From positions 558,001-622,000 of the forward strand of contig CAJXYU010000001.1 in NCBI GenBank assembly GCA_913063155.1: a stretch of DNA of 64,000 nucleotides, read 5' to 3'. The notes under the pieces are model-generated. The model was not told the origin of the DNA. It made no database searches and saw nothing but the letters and a program-made list of their open reading frames with translations. Position numbers and translations under genes: made by a program. Shown here in pieces: positions 44,430 through 54,211 of the stretch. Each line of letters begins with the position of its first letter. Position 1 is the stretch's first letter. The stretch comes from an uncultured Desulfovibrio sp. (GTDB lineage Bacteria; Desulfobacterota; Desulfovibrionia; Desulfovibrionales; Desulfovibrionaceae).

Positions 44430-44792
44430 TTATTCGACTATTTCGTCAGATTCCGGAAGATGCGTCCCCTTTCCCATCATCAAGGAGCCTTCCAGAACAG
44501 CCCCCTCTTCAACCACCAAAGACGGGGTCGTGATATTACCGTGGAGATTGGCCGTTTTATGAAGCACGACCTTGTCCGAAGCCTCCACATCCCCCCGGAT
44601 ATTTCCGGAAAGGACCAACTGCCCCACCCGAATCTGCCCGTCCACCATCGCCTCCTGCCCCACGACAAGCGTGCCGTCCGACTGGATTTCGCCGTTGAAA
44701 TTGCCGTCAATACGCACTGCGCCCTGGAAATGCAGCTTACCATTATAGTTGGTTCCAGTGCCCAGAAAGGCGTTTATCTCATCTCTGGCCAT
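44430..44792 (-). CDS. Bactofilin family protein
   Basis: A 120-residue bactofilin. The central beta-helix repeats are visible (KLHFQGAVRIDGNFNGEIQS, then LVVGQEAMVDGQIRVGQLVL, GNIRGDVEASDKVVLH) between short disordered ends. Bactofilins polymerise without nucleotide and place cell-wall or polar proteins. It follows rodA by 52 bases on the same strand, so a role in rod shape is likely. GAGG precedes the ATG. Confidence 0.92.
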   Translation of the reverse strand: MARDEINAFLGTGTNYNGKLHFQGAVRIDGNFNGEIQSDGTLVVGQEAMVDGQIRVGQLVLSGNIRGDVEASDKVVLHKTANLHGNITTPSLVVEEGAVLEGSLMMGKGTHLPESDEIVE

Positions 44793-44844
44793 TGATTTCC
44801 TCGCACCGAGTTTGTGACCGTTTTCTCAATCTATCGATTGGGAT

Positions 44845-45954
44845 CTATTGCTTAAACAGGAACTTCCGCATGGCAACGTTGAGGACCAACCCCACCAGAC
44901 AGAAGTTCACCAGTGTTGCGCTGCCCCCGTAACTAATAAACGGGAGCGGTATGCCCACCACCGGCATTAACCCCAGTACCATACCCATATTTATCAGGAT
45001 TTGCCAGAAGAAATAGAAAAACACGCCCGCAGCGAGATAGCTCCCGAACAAGTCTTTGGCCTCCCTGGCTATGACCACCATTTGATACAGAAAAACGCAG
45101 AAGAGTCCCAGGAGAACCAAAGTGCCGAGAAATCCCCACTCCTCGCCAAAAACCGCAATAGCGAAGTCCGTATGCTTTTCCGGGAGAAAACGCAGCTGGG
45201 ATTGGGTCCCTTCCAAAAAGCCTTTCCCCCAGAACCGTCCTGAGCCAATGGCGATTTCCGATTGGATAATGTGATATCCGGCCCCGAGGGGGTCTTTGGT
45301 GGGATCCAGAAAAGTCAGGATTCGCTGCTTCTGATAGTCATGCAGAAAAAACCAGGAAAGAGGCAGCAAAGGCGGTATGGAAATGAGAAGGGTCTTGAAA
45401 ACCCGGCCGGTCATTCCATGATACAGGATCATGCCGCCAAGTATCATCAATATGGTCAGCCCCGACCCCAGATCCGGCTGTCTGATGACCATGCCGGCCG
45501 GGATCAGCCCGATGCCCACCACATAGGCAAGCCGGGTGAAATTGAGCCGCTCCCTTTCCTTGGAAAGGATGCGCGCGCCGATGATGAGGATGCAGATCTT
45601 GGCCAACTCGCTGGGCTGAAAATTCATGAAGCCGAGGTCAAGCCAACGTTTTGCCCCGTAAATGGTCTTGCCCGCCACGAACACAGCCACGAGCGTGAGA
45701 CAGGTGAACCAAAACAGAGGCCAGGCCAGGGTTCGCAAATGGCGATAATCGATAAGCATGATGACGAGCATGCCGAACATGCCCATCAGTCCCCAAATAA
45801 GCTGCTTTTGATAAAATGGGGCCACACTCATGCCGTCGGCCAAGCGAAACCCGCTGGCGGAATAAAGGTTGAGCACCCCGCAAAAGAAAAGAACCAGAGT
45901 CAGCCCCAGCAAGGGCCAATTGATGGAAAAAAGTAACCGTCTGTCAAATGCCAT
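44845..45954 (-). CDS. rodA: Rod shape protein RodA (SEDS glycosyltransferase)
   Basis: A 369-residue SEDS peptidoglycan polymerase with ten membrane helices. FMNFQPSELAKICILIIGA, QPDLGSGLTILMILGGM (catalytic Asp region), PEKHTDFAIAVFGEEWGFLG and GIPLPFISYGGSATLVNF are family marks. It forms the elongation synthase with PBP2, encoded 12 bases upstream. Confidence 0.97.
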   Translation of the reverse strand: MAFDRRLLFSINWPLLGLTLVLFFCGVLNLYSASGFRLADGMSVAPFYQKQLIWGLMGMFGMLVIMLIDYRHLRTLAWPLFWFTCLTLVAVFVAGKTIYGAKRWLDLGFMNFQPSELAKICILIIGARILSKERERLNFTRLAYVVGIGLIPAGMVIRQPDLGSGLTILMILGGMILYHGMTGRVFKTLLISIPPLLPLSWFFLHDYQKQRILTFLDPTKDPLGAGYHIIQSEIAIGSGRFWGKGFLEGTQSQLRFLPEKHTDFAIAVFGEEWGFLGTLVLLGLFCVFLYQMVVIAREAKDLFGSYLAAGVFFYFFWQILINMGMVLGLMPVVGIPLPFISYGGSATLVNFCLVGLVLNVAMRKFLFKQ

Positions 45955-45966
45955 GATCTTTCCTTG

Positions 45967-47781
45967 CTAGTGCTTTCGGGACGGCCGCTTCATCACCTTG
46001 CCGTTGAAAAGATATTCAATGATCGCCTTGACCACGGGTCCTGCCCCGGAGCCGCCGTGAAGACCATGCTCCACCAGAGCGGCGATGGCGAACTTTCGAC
46101 CGTCCTTCTGCGCATAGGCGCACATCCAGGCATGGTCACGATATTTGTAGGGGATGTCTTCATCCTTCAACTTCTTGAGCTCGTCCGTAAGACGCACCAC
46201 CTGGGCGGTACCGGTCTTGCCTCCCACGTCCACACCCTTGGTGCGCAATCTACGAGCGGTGCCGCGCTGCCCATCCACGGTCGTGCGCATGGCCTGTTTG
46301 ATGAGCCCCAGCTGAGTCTCGTTCAAAGGAACCTTGTTGAGCACCACGACTTTGTCGTCCTTGAGCAACTGCGGCTTGAGCAATTTGCCCCCGTTGATCA
46401 TTGCGGCCACGAAACGGGCCACCTGCAGAGGCGACACCAGGGTGAACCCTTGGCCGATGGACATATTGAGGTCATCACCCCCCTGCCAGCGTTCGCCGAA
46501 ACGGCGGTATTTCCATTGACGGCTAGGAATGATGCCTGCCTTTTCGTGGGGCAACTGAATGCCGGTTTTGACGCCGTAACCGCAGGCTTTGGCAAACTCA
46601 CTCATGCGATCCACGCCCAGCTTTTTGCCCAGCTTATAGAAATAAACGTCGCAGGACTCCACCAAGGCCCGCTCGAAATTCACCTTGCCGTGTCCTCCCC
46701 TGCGCCAGCAACGAAACACGTGGCGCCCCAACTTGAGGCTGCCGGAGCAAAACACGGTTTCCTTCAGATCCACCATGTCATTGGCCAGTCCGGCTCCACC
46801 CACGGCCAGTTTGAAAACCGAGCCGGGAGGGTACACGGACTGGATAGCCCGATTTTGAAGCGGGTGCATGGGATTGTCGCGCAAAGCCTTCCACTCTTCT
46901 GTGGACAGCCCGGAACTGAAAGCGTTGGAATCGAAAGAAGGGGAACTGACCAATGCGTACAACTGCCCGGTGTCGGCATCCATGACCACCACGGCCCCGG
47001 CCTCTCCTTCAAGCCAGTCGGTAACGAGCTTCTGCAGCCCCAGGTCAATGGATAAAGAGACTTCCTGTCCCGCTTTGGGTTTTTTGAGCACCCGCTGGGC
47101 AAGTTTACGGCCGCTGACATCCACCTCGAACTGCCGCAGGCCTTTGGCCCCACGTAACGATTTCTCAAGCATGTACTCCAACCCCTGCTTGCCCACTTCG
47201 TCACCCAGCGCCAACTCTTTGTCCTTTTCCAACTCGGATTCGTTGGCCTCGGCCACATAGCCAAGCAGATGGGCCATAAGGGTGCCGTATTGGTACTGAC
47301 GACGAGGGCGAATGCGAATTTCCAGCCCCGGCCAATGCAGTTGATTGGCCTCGATGACGGCCATCTGGTCGAAAGTCAGGTTCGGGGTCAGGATAAGGGG
47401 TTCAAAGGGTTTCACCCTTCTGCGCCCCTTCGCATATACGGCCTTGAGGTCCTCCACGGGCACGTCGGTCCACAAGCTTACCTGCTTCAAGGTGGCCTCA
47501 ATGTCTTTGCAGTCTTCCCGAACCAACCCCAGAGCGTAGGCAGGCTCGTTCACGGCCAGCAACTCGCCGTTACGATCACGCATCAAACCGCGCGGTGCAA
47601 AGATGGGTTCTTGGCGGAGCTGATTTTCCCTGGCCTTGGCAGCGTACTCTTCGCCTCTATGGATCTGGAGATACCAAAGGCGCAGGGCAAAAGCGCAGAA
47701 GAGCAGCAGGATGAGAATCTGCAACAGCATGAGTCCCTGCTTGGGGGGCTGTTGGTTGTTTTGATCAAACGTATACGTCAT
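45967..47781 (-). CDS. mrdA: Penicillin-binding protein 2
   Basis: A 604-residue class B transpeptidase for rod-shape wall synthesis. One N-terminal membrane helix (GLMLLQILILLLFCAFALRL), a pedestal domain with GLMRDRNGELLAVNEPAY, then the transpeptidase: YPPGSVFKLAVGGAGL (SxxK), ESCDVYFYKLG (SxD) and GGKTGTAQVV (KTG). The ATG lies inside the end of mreD (17-base overlap). Confidence 0.97.
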   Translation of the reverse strand: MTYTFDQNNQQPPKQGLMLLQILILLLFCAFALRLWYLQIHRGEEYAAKARENQLRQEPIFAPRGLMRDRNGELLAVNEPAYALGLVREDCKDIEATLKQVSLWTDVPVEDLKAVYAKGRRRVKPFEPLILTPNLTFDQMAVIEANQLHWPGLEIRIRPRRQYQYGTLMAHLLGYVAEANESELEKDKELALGDEVGKQGLEYMLEKSLRGAKGLRQFEVDVSGRKLAQRVLKKPKAGQEVSLSIDLGLQKLVTDWLEGEAGAVVVMDADTGQLYALVSSPSFDSNAFSSGLSTEEWKALRDNPMHPLQNRAIQSVYPPGSVFKLAVGGAGLANDMVDLKETVFCSGSLKLGRHVFRCWRRGGHGKVNFERALVESCDVYFYKLGKKLGVDRMSEFAKACGYGVKTGIQLPHEKAGIIPSRQWKYRRFGERWQGGDDLNMSIGQGFTLVSPLQVARFVAAMINGGKLLKPQLLKDDKVVVLNKVPLNETQLGLIKQAMRTTVDGQRGTARRLRTKGVDVGGKTGTAQVVRLTDELKKLKDEDIPYKYRDHAWMCAYAQKDGRKFAIAALVEHGLHGGSGAGPVVKAIIEYLFNGKVMKRPSRKH

Positions 47782-48253
47782 CCTGCCTCAACACCTTGGG
47801 GAACATTCGTTTCGCAAGCAGCCATACCACGGGGAAGACCATGGCCTGGGTAACTCCTTCCCAAAGGACCATATCCATGGGCCAGTGCATGCCCTGCAGG
47901 GTGAAAAGCGCATAAATGAGCATGGGGTGCAACACGCCGAGCCCGATGCCGAGCAGGCACATGAATAGAAAACTTCTGGCTTCGAACAACCATTGGCCCA
48001 CTAGGTAGAAAAGCGCCAGCAGCCCGTACCAGAGAATGGCATAGCCGAAAGACATGTTCCCCATGCCTTCAAGCAGAAGAACCCAGACGCAGACAAGCAC
48101 GAAAGTCCGCCAACCGAGGCGCTCCTGCATGCTCAGCACCATGCCGGGCGCGAGAAAATCCACGCCTGGGACGAGTTTGCTGGCCCACACCGCGGCAATG
48201 GTATAAACGACCCACCAAGCGAAGGCAGTGAAACTAGCCGGCTGCCGTTGCAT
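47765..48253 (-). CDS. mreD: Rod shape-determining protein MreD
   Basis: A 162-residue protein with five or six hydrophobic helices in the correct place between mreC and mrdA. Sequence conservation of MreD is low, so position is the main evidence. The second ATG (MQRQPAS) is chosen because AAGGGG is properly spaced for it. It overlaps both neighbours. Confidence 0.88.
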   Translation of the reverse strand: MQRQPASFTAFAWWVVYTIAAVWASKLVPGVDFLAPGMVLSMQERLGWRTFVLVCVWVLLLEGMGNMSFGYAILWYGLLALFYLVGQWLFEARSFLFMCLLGIGLGVLHPMLIYALFTLQGMHWPMDMVLWEGVTQAMVFPVVWLLAKRMFPKVLRQDDVYV

Positions 48254-49106
48254 TGGCATCCCCTTGGCCGGACACCGGCGCAGAGGGGACCGGCAGGCGT
48301 TTGAGAAGCAGAACTTCTTCGAGACTGTTCACATCCACCAGAGGAGTTGCCGTCACGGTGAGAAACAGGGAAATGTCCGAACGGTATACGGCGGTGACAC
48401 GGGCCACGGGCAGACCTTTGGGAAAAATGCCGGCAAGCCCCGAAGTCACCATAAGTTCACCGGGCTCTATGGCTGCATTCAGATTGATATACTCCACCCG
48501 AAGCGATTCGCCCTTGCCCTGACCAAAAAGGATTCCCTGGGAACGGTGTTCCTCGCCCATGACCGCGATACGACTGTTGGCATCGGAGAGCAGTAGCACA
48601 TGGGATGTGGCGGCCCCGGTACGCAGGATGCGCCCAAGCACACCATCTACGGATACGACGGGCATGTCCTCCTTCAGGCCGGACAGGGCGCCTTTATCGA
48701 TGACGACGGTGTCCATGGCGGACGCGGGGCCAAGCCTGTGGGCCACAATACGCGCGCCCTGGACCTCCCAGTCCGACAATGGCGGAAACTGGAGAAGCCG
48801 CTCCAACCGTTCGGTTGAACCGGCCCTGTCCGAGAGCATGAGGTTTTCGAACCTGAGCTGGGAGTTTTCCTTGCGCAACTGGTCGTTTTCCTGTTTGAGG
48901 CCGACCAGATAGATATAGCGTTCCCAAAAGCCGGTGACCTGATGGGTGATCCATTGCCCGGGTTTAATGACCCACCCGGCAATGTCCAGGCCCGTGTAGC
49001 TGGAAAGGGCGTCCAGGTGTCCGGTGCGCAGGTTCCAGGTGTACAGGCTCAGGTACACGAACAGCCCGGCCACGATGATGGCGGCTATTTTCTTGGGTTT
49101 CGTCAC
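48234..49106 (-). CDS. mreC: Rod shape-determining protein MreC
   Basis: A 290-residue elongasome protein: N-terminal membrane helix (KIAAIIVAGLFVYLSLYTW), a periplasmic coiled coil (KQENDQLRKENSQLRFENLM) and the beta-barrel domain (VVIDKGALSGLKEDMPVVSV, GVLGRILRTGAATSHVLLLS, LMVTSGLAGIFPKGLPVARV). GTG start one base after the mreB stop. Confidence 0.96.
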   Translation of the reverse strand: MTKPKKIAAIIVAGLFVYLSLYTWNLRTGHLDALSSYTGLDIAGWVIKPGQWITHQVTGFWERYIYLVGLKQENDQLRKENSQLRFENLMLSDRAGSTERLERLLQFPPLSDWEVQGARIVAHRLGPASAMDTVVIDKGALSGLKEDMPVVSVDGVLGRILRTGAATSHVLLLSDANSRIAVMGEEHRSQGILFGQGKGESLRVEYINLNAAIEPGELMVTSGLAGIFPKGLPVARVTAVYRSDISLFLTVTATPLVDVNSLEEVLLLKRLPVPSAPVSGQGDANATAAG

Positions 49107-49107
49107 G

Positions 49108-50196
<1,089 letters not shown>

Positions 50197-50313
50197 TCAA
50201 AGTGGCGTGTATTAGGCTAGATTACAGCTTCATGCAAGGGTTCGTACCAAATGTGACGTAGGCAGGCAATAGCGCGGACCCACATTCTAGACAATTTCTA
50301 CATAAAACGTTCC

Positions 50314-51297
50314 ATGTTTCGATATTTTTCCCTGAATGCCTCCTTGCGGCAGACCTATGGAGAGCGGGTTCAAAAAATCCCGCTGGACGCAGGCTTCGAC
50401 TGCCCCAACCGGGACGGCGCCATCTCCCGGGAGGGATGCATCTTCTGCAATCCTTCGGGATCGGGCTCCGGAATGCTCAAGGAAGGCAAGGATCTACTTT
50501 CGCAATGGACACATTGGACAGAATTCCAAAAACGTCGCTATGGAGCACGACTGTTCATCGGCTACCTGCAGTCCTACTCCAACACTTACGGTCCCATTGA
50601 AAAGATAGCGCACACCCTTTCCCGATTGGAAAATCTGCCGGGGTTGGCGGCACTGAGCATCGGCACCCGCCCAGACTGCCTGGACGATGCCAAGCTCCGG
50701 CTCCTGGCCGCACAAAAGGAAAAACTGAATCTCAATGAAATATATCTCGAACTAGGCCTTCAAACCGCCCACGACGAGACCCTGACCCACATTAATCGGG
50801 GGCACAGCGTCACCGACTTCAAAGACATGGCATGCCGAGCCGCCGACCTGGGCCTGAATGTGGTGGCCCATGTCATAGCGGGGCTTCCCACCCCATCCGG
50901 GCGAGAGGGACTGGCTGAGCTGTTGGAGACTGTGGATTTCCTCAACGCACTGCCCGTTCGCGGCATCAAGTTCCACAACCTGTATGTCTGCAAAGGCACC
51001 CGTTTGGCGAAACTATGGAAGGAAGGCGGCTATACGCCTATCACCCTCGAGGAATACTGCCTTTGGCTGGGAGAGGCGCTCATGCACCTTTCCCCTGCCG
51101 TCGTCGTGCACAGGCTCAACGGCGATCCGGCCCCGGACGAACTGCTGGCTCCGGAATGGGCCGGCGCCAAGAGGGATGTCCACAACGCCATTCGCACTCA
51201 CCTGGAGAAAAACCACATTTGGCAGGGGAAAAAACACGAGGCCGTGGACGGCCCACCCGTCCATTTCGCCCCGGACCACAAGGAGCACCGAGCATGA
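50314..51297 (+). CDS. TIGR01212-family (YhcC-like) radical SAM protein
   Basis: A 327-residue radical SAM protein. The cluster cysteines lie in DCPNRDGAISREGCIFC (C30, C42, C45), a spacing typical of YhcC/TIGR01212 proteins. LSIGTRPDCLDD, LGLQTAHDETLTHINRGHS and VVAHVIAGLPTPSGREGL follow as in that family. Its substrate is unknown. No clear ribosome site is present. Its stop overlaps the next gene's start (ATGA). Confidence 0.93.
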   Translation: MFRYFSLNASLRQTYGERVQKIPLDAGFDCPNRDGAISREGCIFCNPSGSGSGMLKEGKDLLSQWTHWTEFQKRRYGARLFIGYLQSYSNTYGPIEKIAHTLSRLENLPGLAALSIGTRPDCLDDAKLRLLAAQKEKLNLNEIYLELGLQTAHDETLTHINRGHSVTDFKDMACRAADLGLNVVAHVIAGLPTPSGREGLAELLETVDFLNALPVRGIKFHNLYVCKGTRLAKLWKEGGYTPITLEEYCLWLGEALMHLSPAVVVHRLNGDPAPDELLAPEWAGAKRDVHNAIRTHLEKNHIWQGKKHEAVDGPPVHFAPDHKEHRA

Positions 51298-51800
51298 ACC
51301 ACGAAACCATCTGCGCGGGTGAACTGGCTCTGGAAATCGTTTGGAAAGAAGGAAAAATCGAGGCCCTGCGCCTGCACTGGTCCAAAGATGTGAACGCATC
51401 TGCGAAACATTCCGAGCACGGAGCAGCCCTGCAACAAACACTGCAGGACTATGTAAAAGGAAAGCGTGTGCAGTGGCCGGAATTGCCGCTCAATATGGAC
51501 CGGCTTCCCCCCTTTTCCCGCAGGGCGCTGGAAGCGCTGCAAAACGTACCGCACGGCAAATACGTCACGTATGGACAGCTGGCCGACATGGCGGGCAGCC
51601 CGGGGGGGGCGCAGGCTGCCGGACGAGCCATGGCCAACAATCCATGGCCGCTGGTTTATCCCTGCCATAGGGTCATTGCAGGCACCGGAGCCATGACCGG
51701 CTTTTCGGCACCGGGAGGCGTAGAGATGAAGCAGTTCCTCCTCCAACTCGAAGGAGCTGTCCCGCGACCGGCCAAGACTTGTCCGCTCCCCCTTGGTTAG
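51294..51800 (+). CDS. Methylated-DNA-protein cysteine methyltransferase-like protein
   Basis: A 168-residue Ogt/MGMT-type protein. The active-site VYPCHRVI (C124) and the helix-turn-helix PHGKYVTYGQLADMAGSPGG are intact, as is the asparagine hinge AMANNPWPL. It would repair O6-alkylguanine. The N-terminal ribonuclease-like domain is poorly conserved. GGAG precedes the ATG, which overlaps the radical SAM stop by 4 bases, so the two are co-translated. Confidence 0.92.
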   Translation: MNHETICAGELALEIVWKEGKIEALRLHWSKDVNASAKHSEHGAALQQTLQDYVKGKRVQWPELPLNMDRLPPFSRRALEALQNVPHGKYVTYGQLADMAGSPGGAQAAGRAMANNPWPLVYPCHRVIAGTGAMTGFSAPGGVEMKQFLLQLEGAVPRPAKTCPLPLG

Positions 51801-51848
51801 CTTCCCGAACAAAGAAGCGGGAGATGCACTTCCCCCCAAAAAAAGAAA

Positions 51849-51870
51849 GCCCGCCTAGGCATCGGCGGGC
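51849..51870. terminator. Terminator overlapping the end of the zinc-ribbon gene
   Basis: GCCCGCC (51849-51855) with GGCGGGC (51864-51870), 8-base loop; on the minus strand it continues TTTCTTTTTTT. The stop codon of the 51855 gene lies at the stem-loop junction. It serves both convergent genes. Confidence 0.8.
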
Positions 51871-52112
51871 AGTTCTTCTACGCGGGGCTTGGCGTCCTTC
51901 GTAAGCCGGACAACCTGCGTTGAGAATTGCGTCTCATCAGGCTGACAGCTCGGACATCCGTCCGAGGCCAGCATGCAGCGCTCATCAATTCCGCTAATGT
52001 CGATTCCGGCCATGTTGAGAAGTTTCGTCGTCTCACCGACCCCCCAGAGCAGCGGCTGCCCGCAGCGGGTGCATTCCACATACAACAATTCCGGGTCGAA
52101 TCTTTTAGTCAT
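51855..52112 (-). CDS. Small zinc-ribbon-like protein, function unknown
   Basis: An 85-residue protein with CTRC (C14, C17) and C46...CPSC (C53, C56), a pattern that suggests a zinc ribbon with an inserted loop. No family recognised and no signal peptide. The ATG (MTKRFDPELL) lacks a strong ribosome site; a GTG 11 codons upstream is possible. It sits between the alkyltransferase and ald, with its own terminator. Confidence 0.6.
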   Translation of the reverse strand: MTKRFDPELLYVECTRCGQPLLWGVGETTKLLNMAGIDISGIDERCMLASDGCPSCQPDETQFSTQVVRLTKDAKPRVEELPADA

Positions 52113-52173
52113 GATAGAAGTGTAAACATGCACAGCCCGAAACACAAGGGTTGATGGTTATATTCCATAGCAA

Positions 52174-52199
52174 AGGGGAGGCGGTTTCCCGCCTCCCCT
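52174..52199 (-). terminator. Terminator after ald
   Basis: AGGGGAGGCGG (52174-52184) with CCGCCTCCCCT (52189-52199) and a TTTC loop. Confidence 0.85.
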
Positions 52200-52237
52200 C
52201 ATTGTAAACACAGTAAGACCAGTAGTCGGAGCCTGGG

Positions 52238-53353
52238 CTAATTAATTCCCAGAGCGGCCTCCGGAGTAGTGGAATCGATGCCAAAGGCTTCGCCCACTGC
52301 CGGACAGGTCAGAGTGCCGTTCAGTGTATTCAGGCCGAGTGCAAGGCCAGCGTCTTCGCGCAGGGCGTCCAAGCCCTTGCCGGCAAGGCGCAGAGCGTAC
52401 GGCAGAGTCTGGTTGACCAGTGCAAAGGTGGAGGTGCGGGGTGCTGCGCCGGGCATGTTGGCCACGCCGTAGTGAACCACGTTGTCAATCACGTACGTGG
52501 GGTTGTCGTGAGTGGTCGCCTTGATGGTTTCGACACAACCGCCCTGGTCCACAGCCACGTCCACGATGACAGCACCTTCCTTCATGGTGCCGATCATGTC
52601 GCGGGTAACCAATTTGGGAGCCTTGGCGCCGGGAACGAGCACCGCGCCGATGAGCAGATCGGCCTGCTTCACAGCCGCACGGATGTTGGGATCGGTGGAG
52701 CTTACGGTCAACAAACGGCCGCCAAAAATGTCATCCAGATACTGAAGGCGCTGGTGCGACAGGTCGATGACCGTAACGCGCGCGCCCATGCCCATGGCGA
52801 TGCGGGCTGCGTTTGTGCCGACCACGCCGCCGCCGATGACCACGACATCTGCGGGAGACACGCCCGGGACACCGCCCAGAAGCATGCCGCGACCGCCTTG
52901 GTGTTTTTCCAGGTAATGAGCGCCCACCTGGGTGGCCATGCGGCCAGCCACTTCGGACATGGGGGTCAGCAAAGGCAGAGTGCCGGCCCTGTCTTCAACG
53001 GTTTCATAGGCGACACCGGTAACACCGGAGTCGAGCATGGCCTTGGTCAAGGCGTTTTCGGCGGCCAGATGCAAGTAAGTGAAAAGCAGCAGGTCGTCAC
53101 GCAGGAAACCGTATTCCGGGGCGATGGGCTCCTTGACCTTGATGACCATTTCCGCTCCCCAAGCCTCGGCAGCGGTGGCGACAATGGTGGCGCCGGCGTT
53201 GACGTACTCCTCGTCACTCAGGCCGCTTCCAGCGCCTGCATTGGTCTCGACGAGCACTTTGTGCCCCTGTCGCACCAGAGACTCCACTGCGCCGGGAGTC
53301 ATTGCAACACGATTTTCCAATGTTTTGATTTCTTTAGGTATACCGATAATCAT
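52238..53353 (-). CDS. ald: Alanine dehydrogenase
   Basis: A 371-residue NAD-dependent enzyme interconverting alanine and pyruvate plus ammonia. [60 protein letters not shown] (NAD loop) and [20 protein letters not shown] with the catalytic Asp region are complete. AGGAG precedes the ATG. The Lrp-type regulator gene directly upstream on the same strand probably controls it (AldR-like). Confidence 0.97.
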   Translation of the reverse strand: MIIGIPKEIKTLENRVAMTPGAVESLVRQGHKVLVETNAGAGSGLSDEEYVNAGATIVATAAEAWGAEMVIKVKEPIAPEYGFLRDDLLLFTYLHLAAENALTKAMLDSGVTGVAYETVEDRAGTLPLLTPMSEVAGRMATQVGAHYLEKHQGGRGMLLGGVPGVSPADVVVIGGGVVGTNAARIAMGMGARVTVIDLSHQRLQYLDDIFGGRLLTVSSTDPNIRAAVKQADLLIGAVLVPGAKAPKLVTRDMIGTMKEGAVIVDVAVDQGGCVETIKATTHDNPTYVIDNVVHYGVANMPGAAPRTSTFALVNQTLPYALRLAGKGLDALREDAGLALGLNTLNGTLTCPAVGEAFGIDSTTPEAALGIN

Positions 53354-53407
53354 ACTGTTCTCCTCATTTGACAATTATCTATCGACACCGGACACCCCGG
53401 TTATCAC

Positions 53408-53890
53408 CTATTTTTCATAAACCCTGGTCACCGCTTCCGGCAGGTAAAGCCACTTGCGTTTGGACTTCATGACCACGAAAGACTCGCTGGAATTGATCCC
53501 CCCTATCTGCGACAAATCCTTGTCCAGGAAATCATAAAGATCTCCCATGTCGTTGGTGCAAGTGATTTCCACGATGATATCGTAGCGGCCAGTGACCGCT
53601 GCGCACCAATTGACCCTGTCCAGTTGGGATATATTTTCCAACTTCTCGTCCAGCATTTTGGTGCTCTGTAAAGACATCCCCACCAAGGCCACAGTCAGCC
53701 CCTGCGCCTTCATCGGATTGACCAGCGCAGCCACTCTCACGGCTCCGGCCGTGATCAGGTTACGCAGTCGCGAACGCACCGTAGGTGCGGTAACTCCCAA
53801 TCGCTCGGAAACCTTGCCTACGGACATCTGGCCATCTTCGGTCAACGTGGCCACCAGGTGCCTGTCGTGCGCATCAAAATTTTTCTTCAT
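53408..53890 (-). CDS. Lrp/AsnC-family regulator, probable regulator of ald
   Basis: A 160-residue regulator: N-terminal helix-turn-helix (LVATLTEDGQMSVGKVSERL, TAPTVRSRLRNLITAGAVR) and a C-terminal RAM ligand domain (VNWCAAVTGRYDIIVEITCT). Upstream of ald by 54 bases, as in the AldR-ald pairing where alanine is the effector; that effector is inferred. GGGA lies 8 bases before the ATG. Confidence 0.92.
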   Translation of the reverse strand: MKKNFDAHDRHLVATLTEDGQMSVGKVSERLGVTAPTVRSRLRNLITAGAVRVAALVNPMKAQGLTVALVGMSLQSTKMLDEKLENISQLDRVNWCAAVTGRYDIIVEITCTNDMGDLYDFLDKDLSQIGGINSSESFVVMKSKRKWLYLPEAVTRVYEK

Positions 53891-54211
53891 CACATGCTTC
53901 CCACTTAATATCTCTTAAAATAAAAATACAACAACTTCTTAACTGATAAGAAAATATTTCGTCAACATTTTTTCCATATCATTGATCAGCCACCAAAATA
54001 AATATCTGTTTGAAAACATCCTCCTCACACTCGTTCATCTGCATGACAAAGAATATTTTCCACAAAGAATACAAGCAAATAAACCATATCAACTCTCCTT
54101 TGGATGCACAGAAAAAGGCCAGGGCATGTACAATGAAATATCTCCAGCACCTCAAAAAAAAGCCGACCGGTTCTCCCGGTCGGCCTCGTGCTTATATGCT
54201 TTAGTAATAAA
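53891..54211. other. 321-bp gap between the Lrp-type gene and nhaC
   Basis: AT-rich, no supported gene. It carries the promoter region of the Lrp-type regulator at the left and the nhaC terminator at 54162-54184. Confidence 0.6.
54162..54184 (-). terminator. Terminator after nhaC
   Basis: GCCGACCGG (54162-54170) with CCGGTCGGC (54176-54184), followed on the minus strand by eight T residues. Confidence 0.9.
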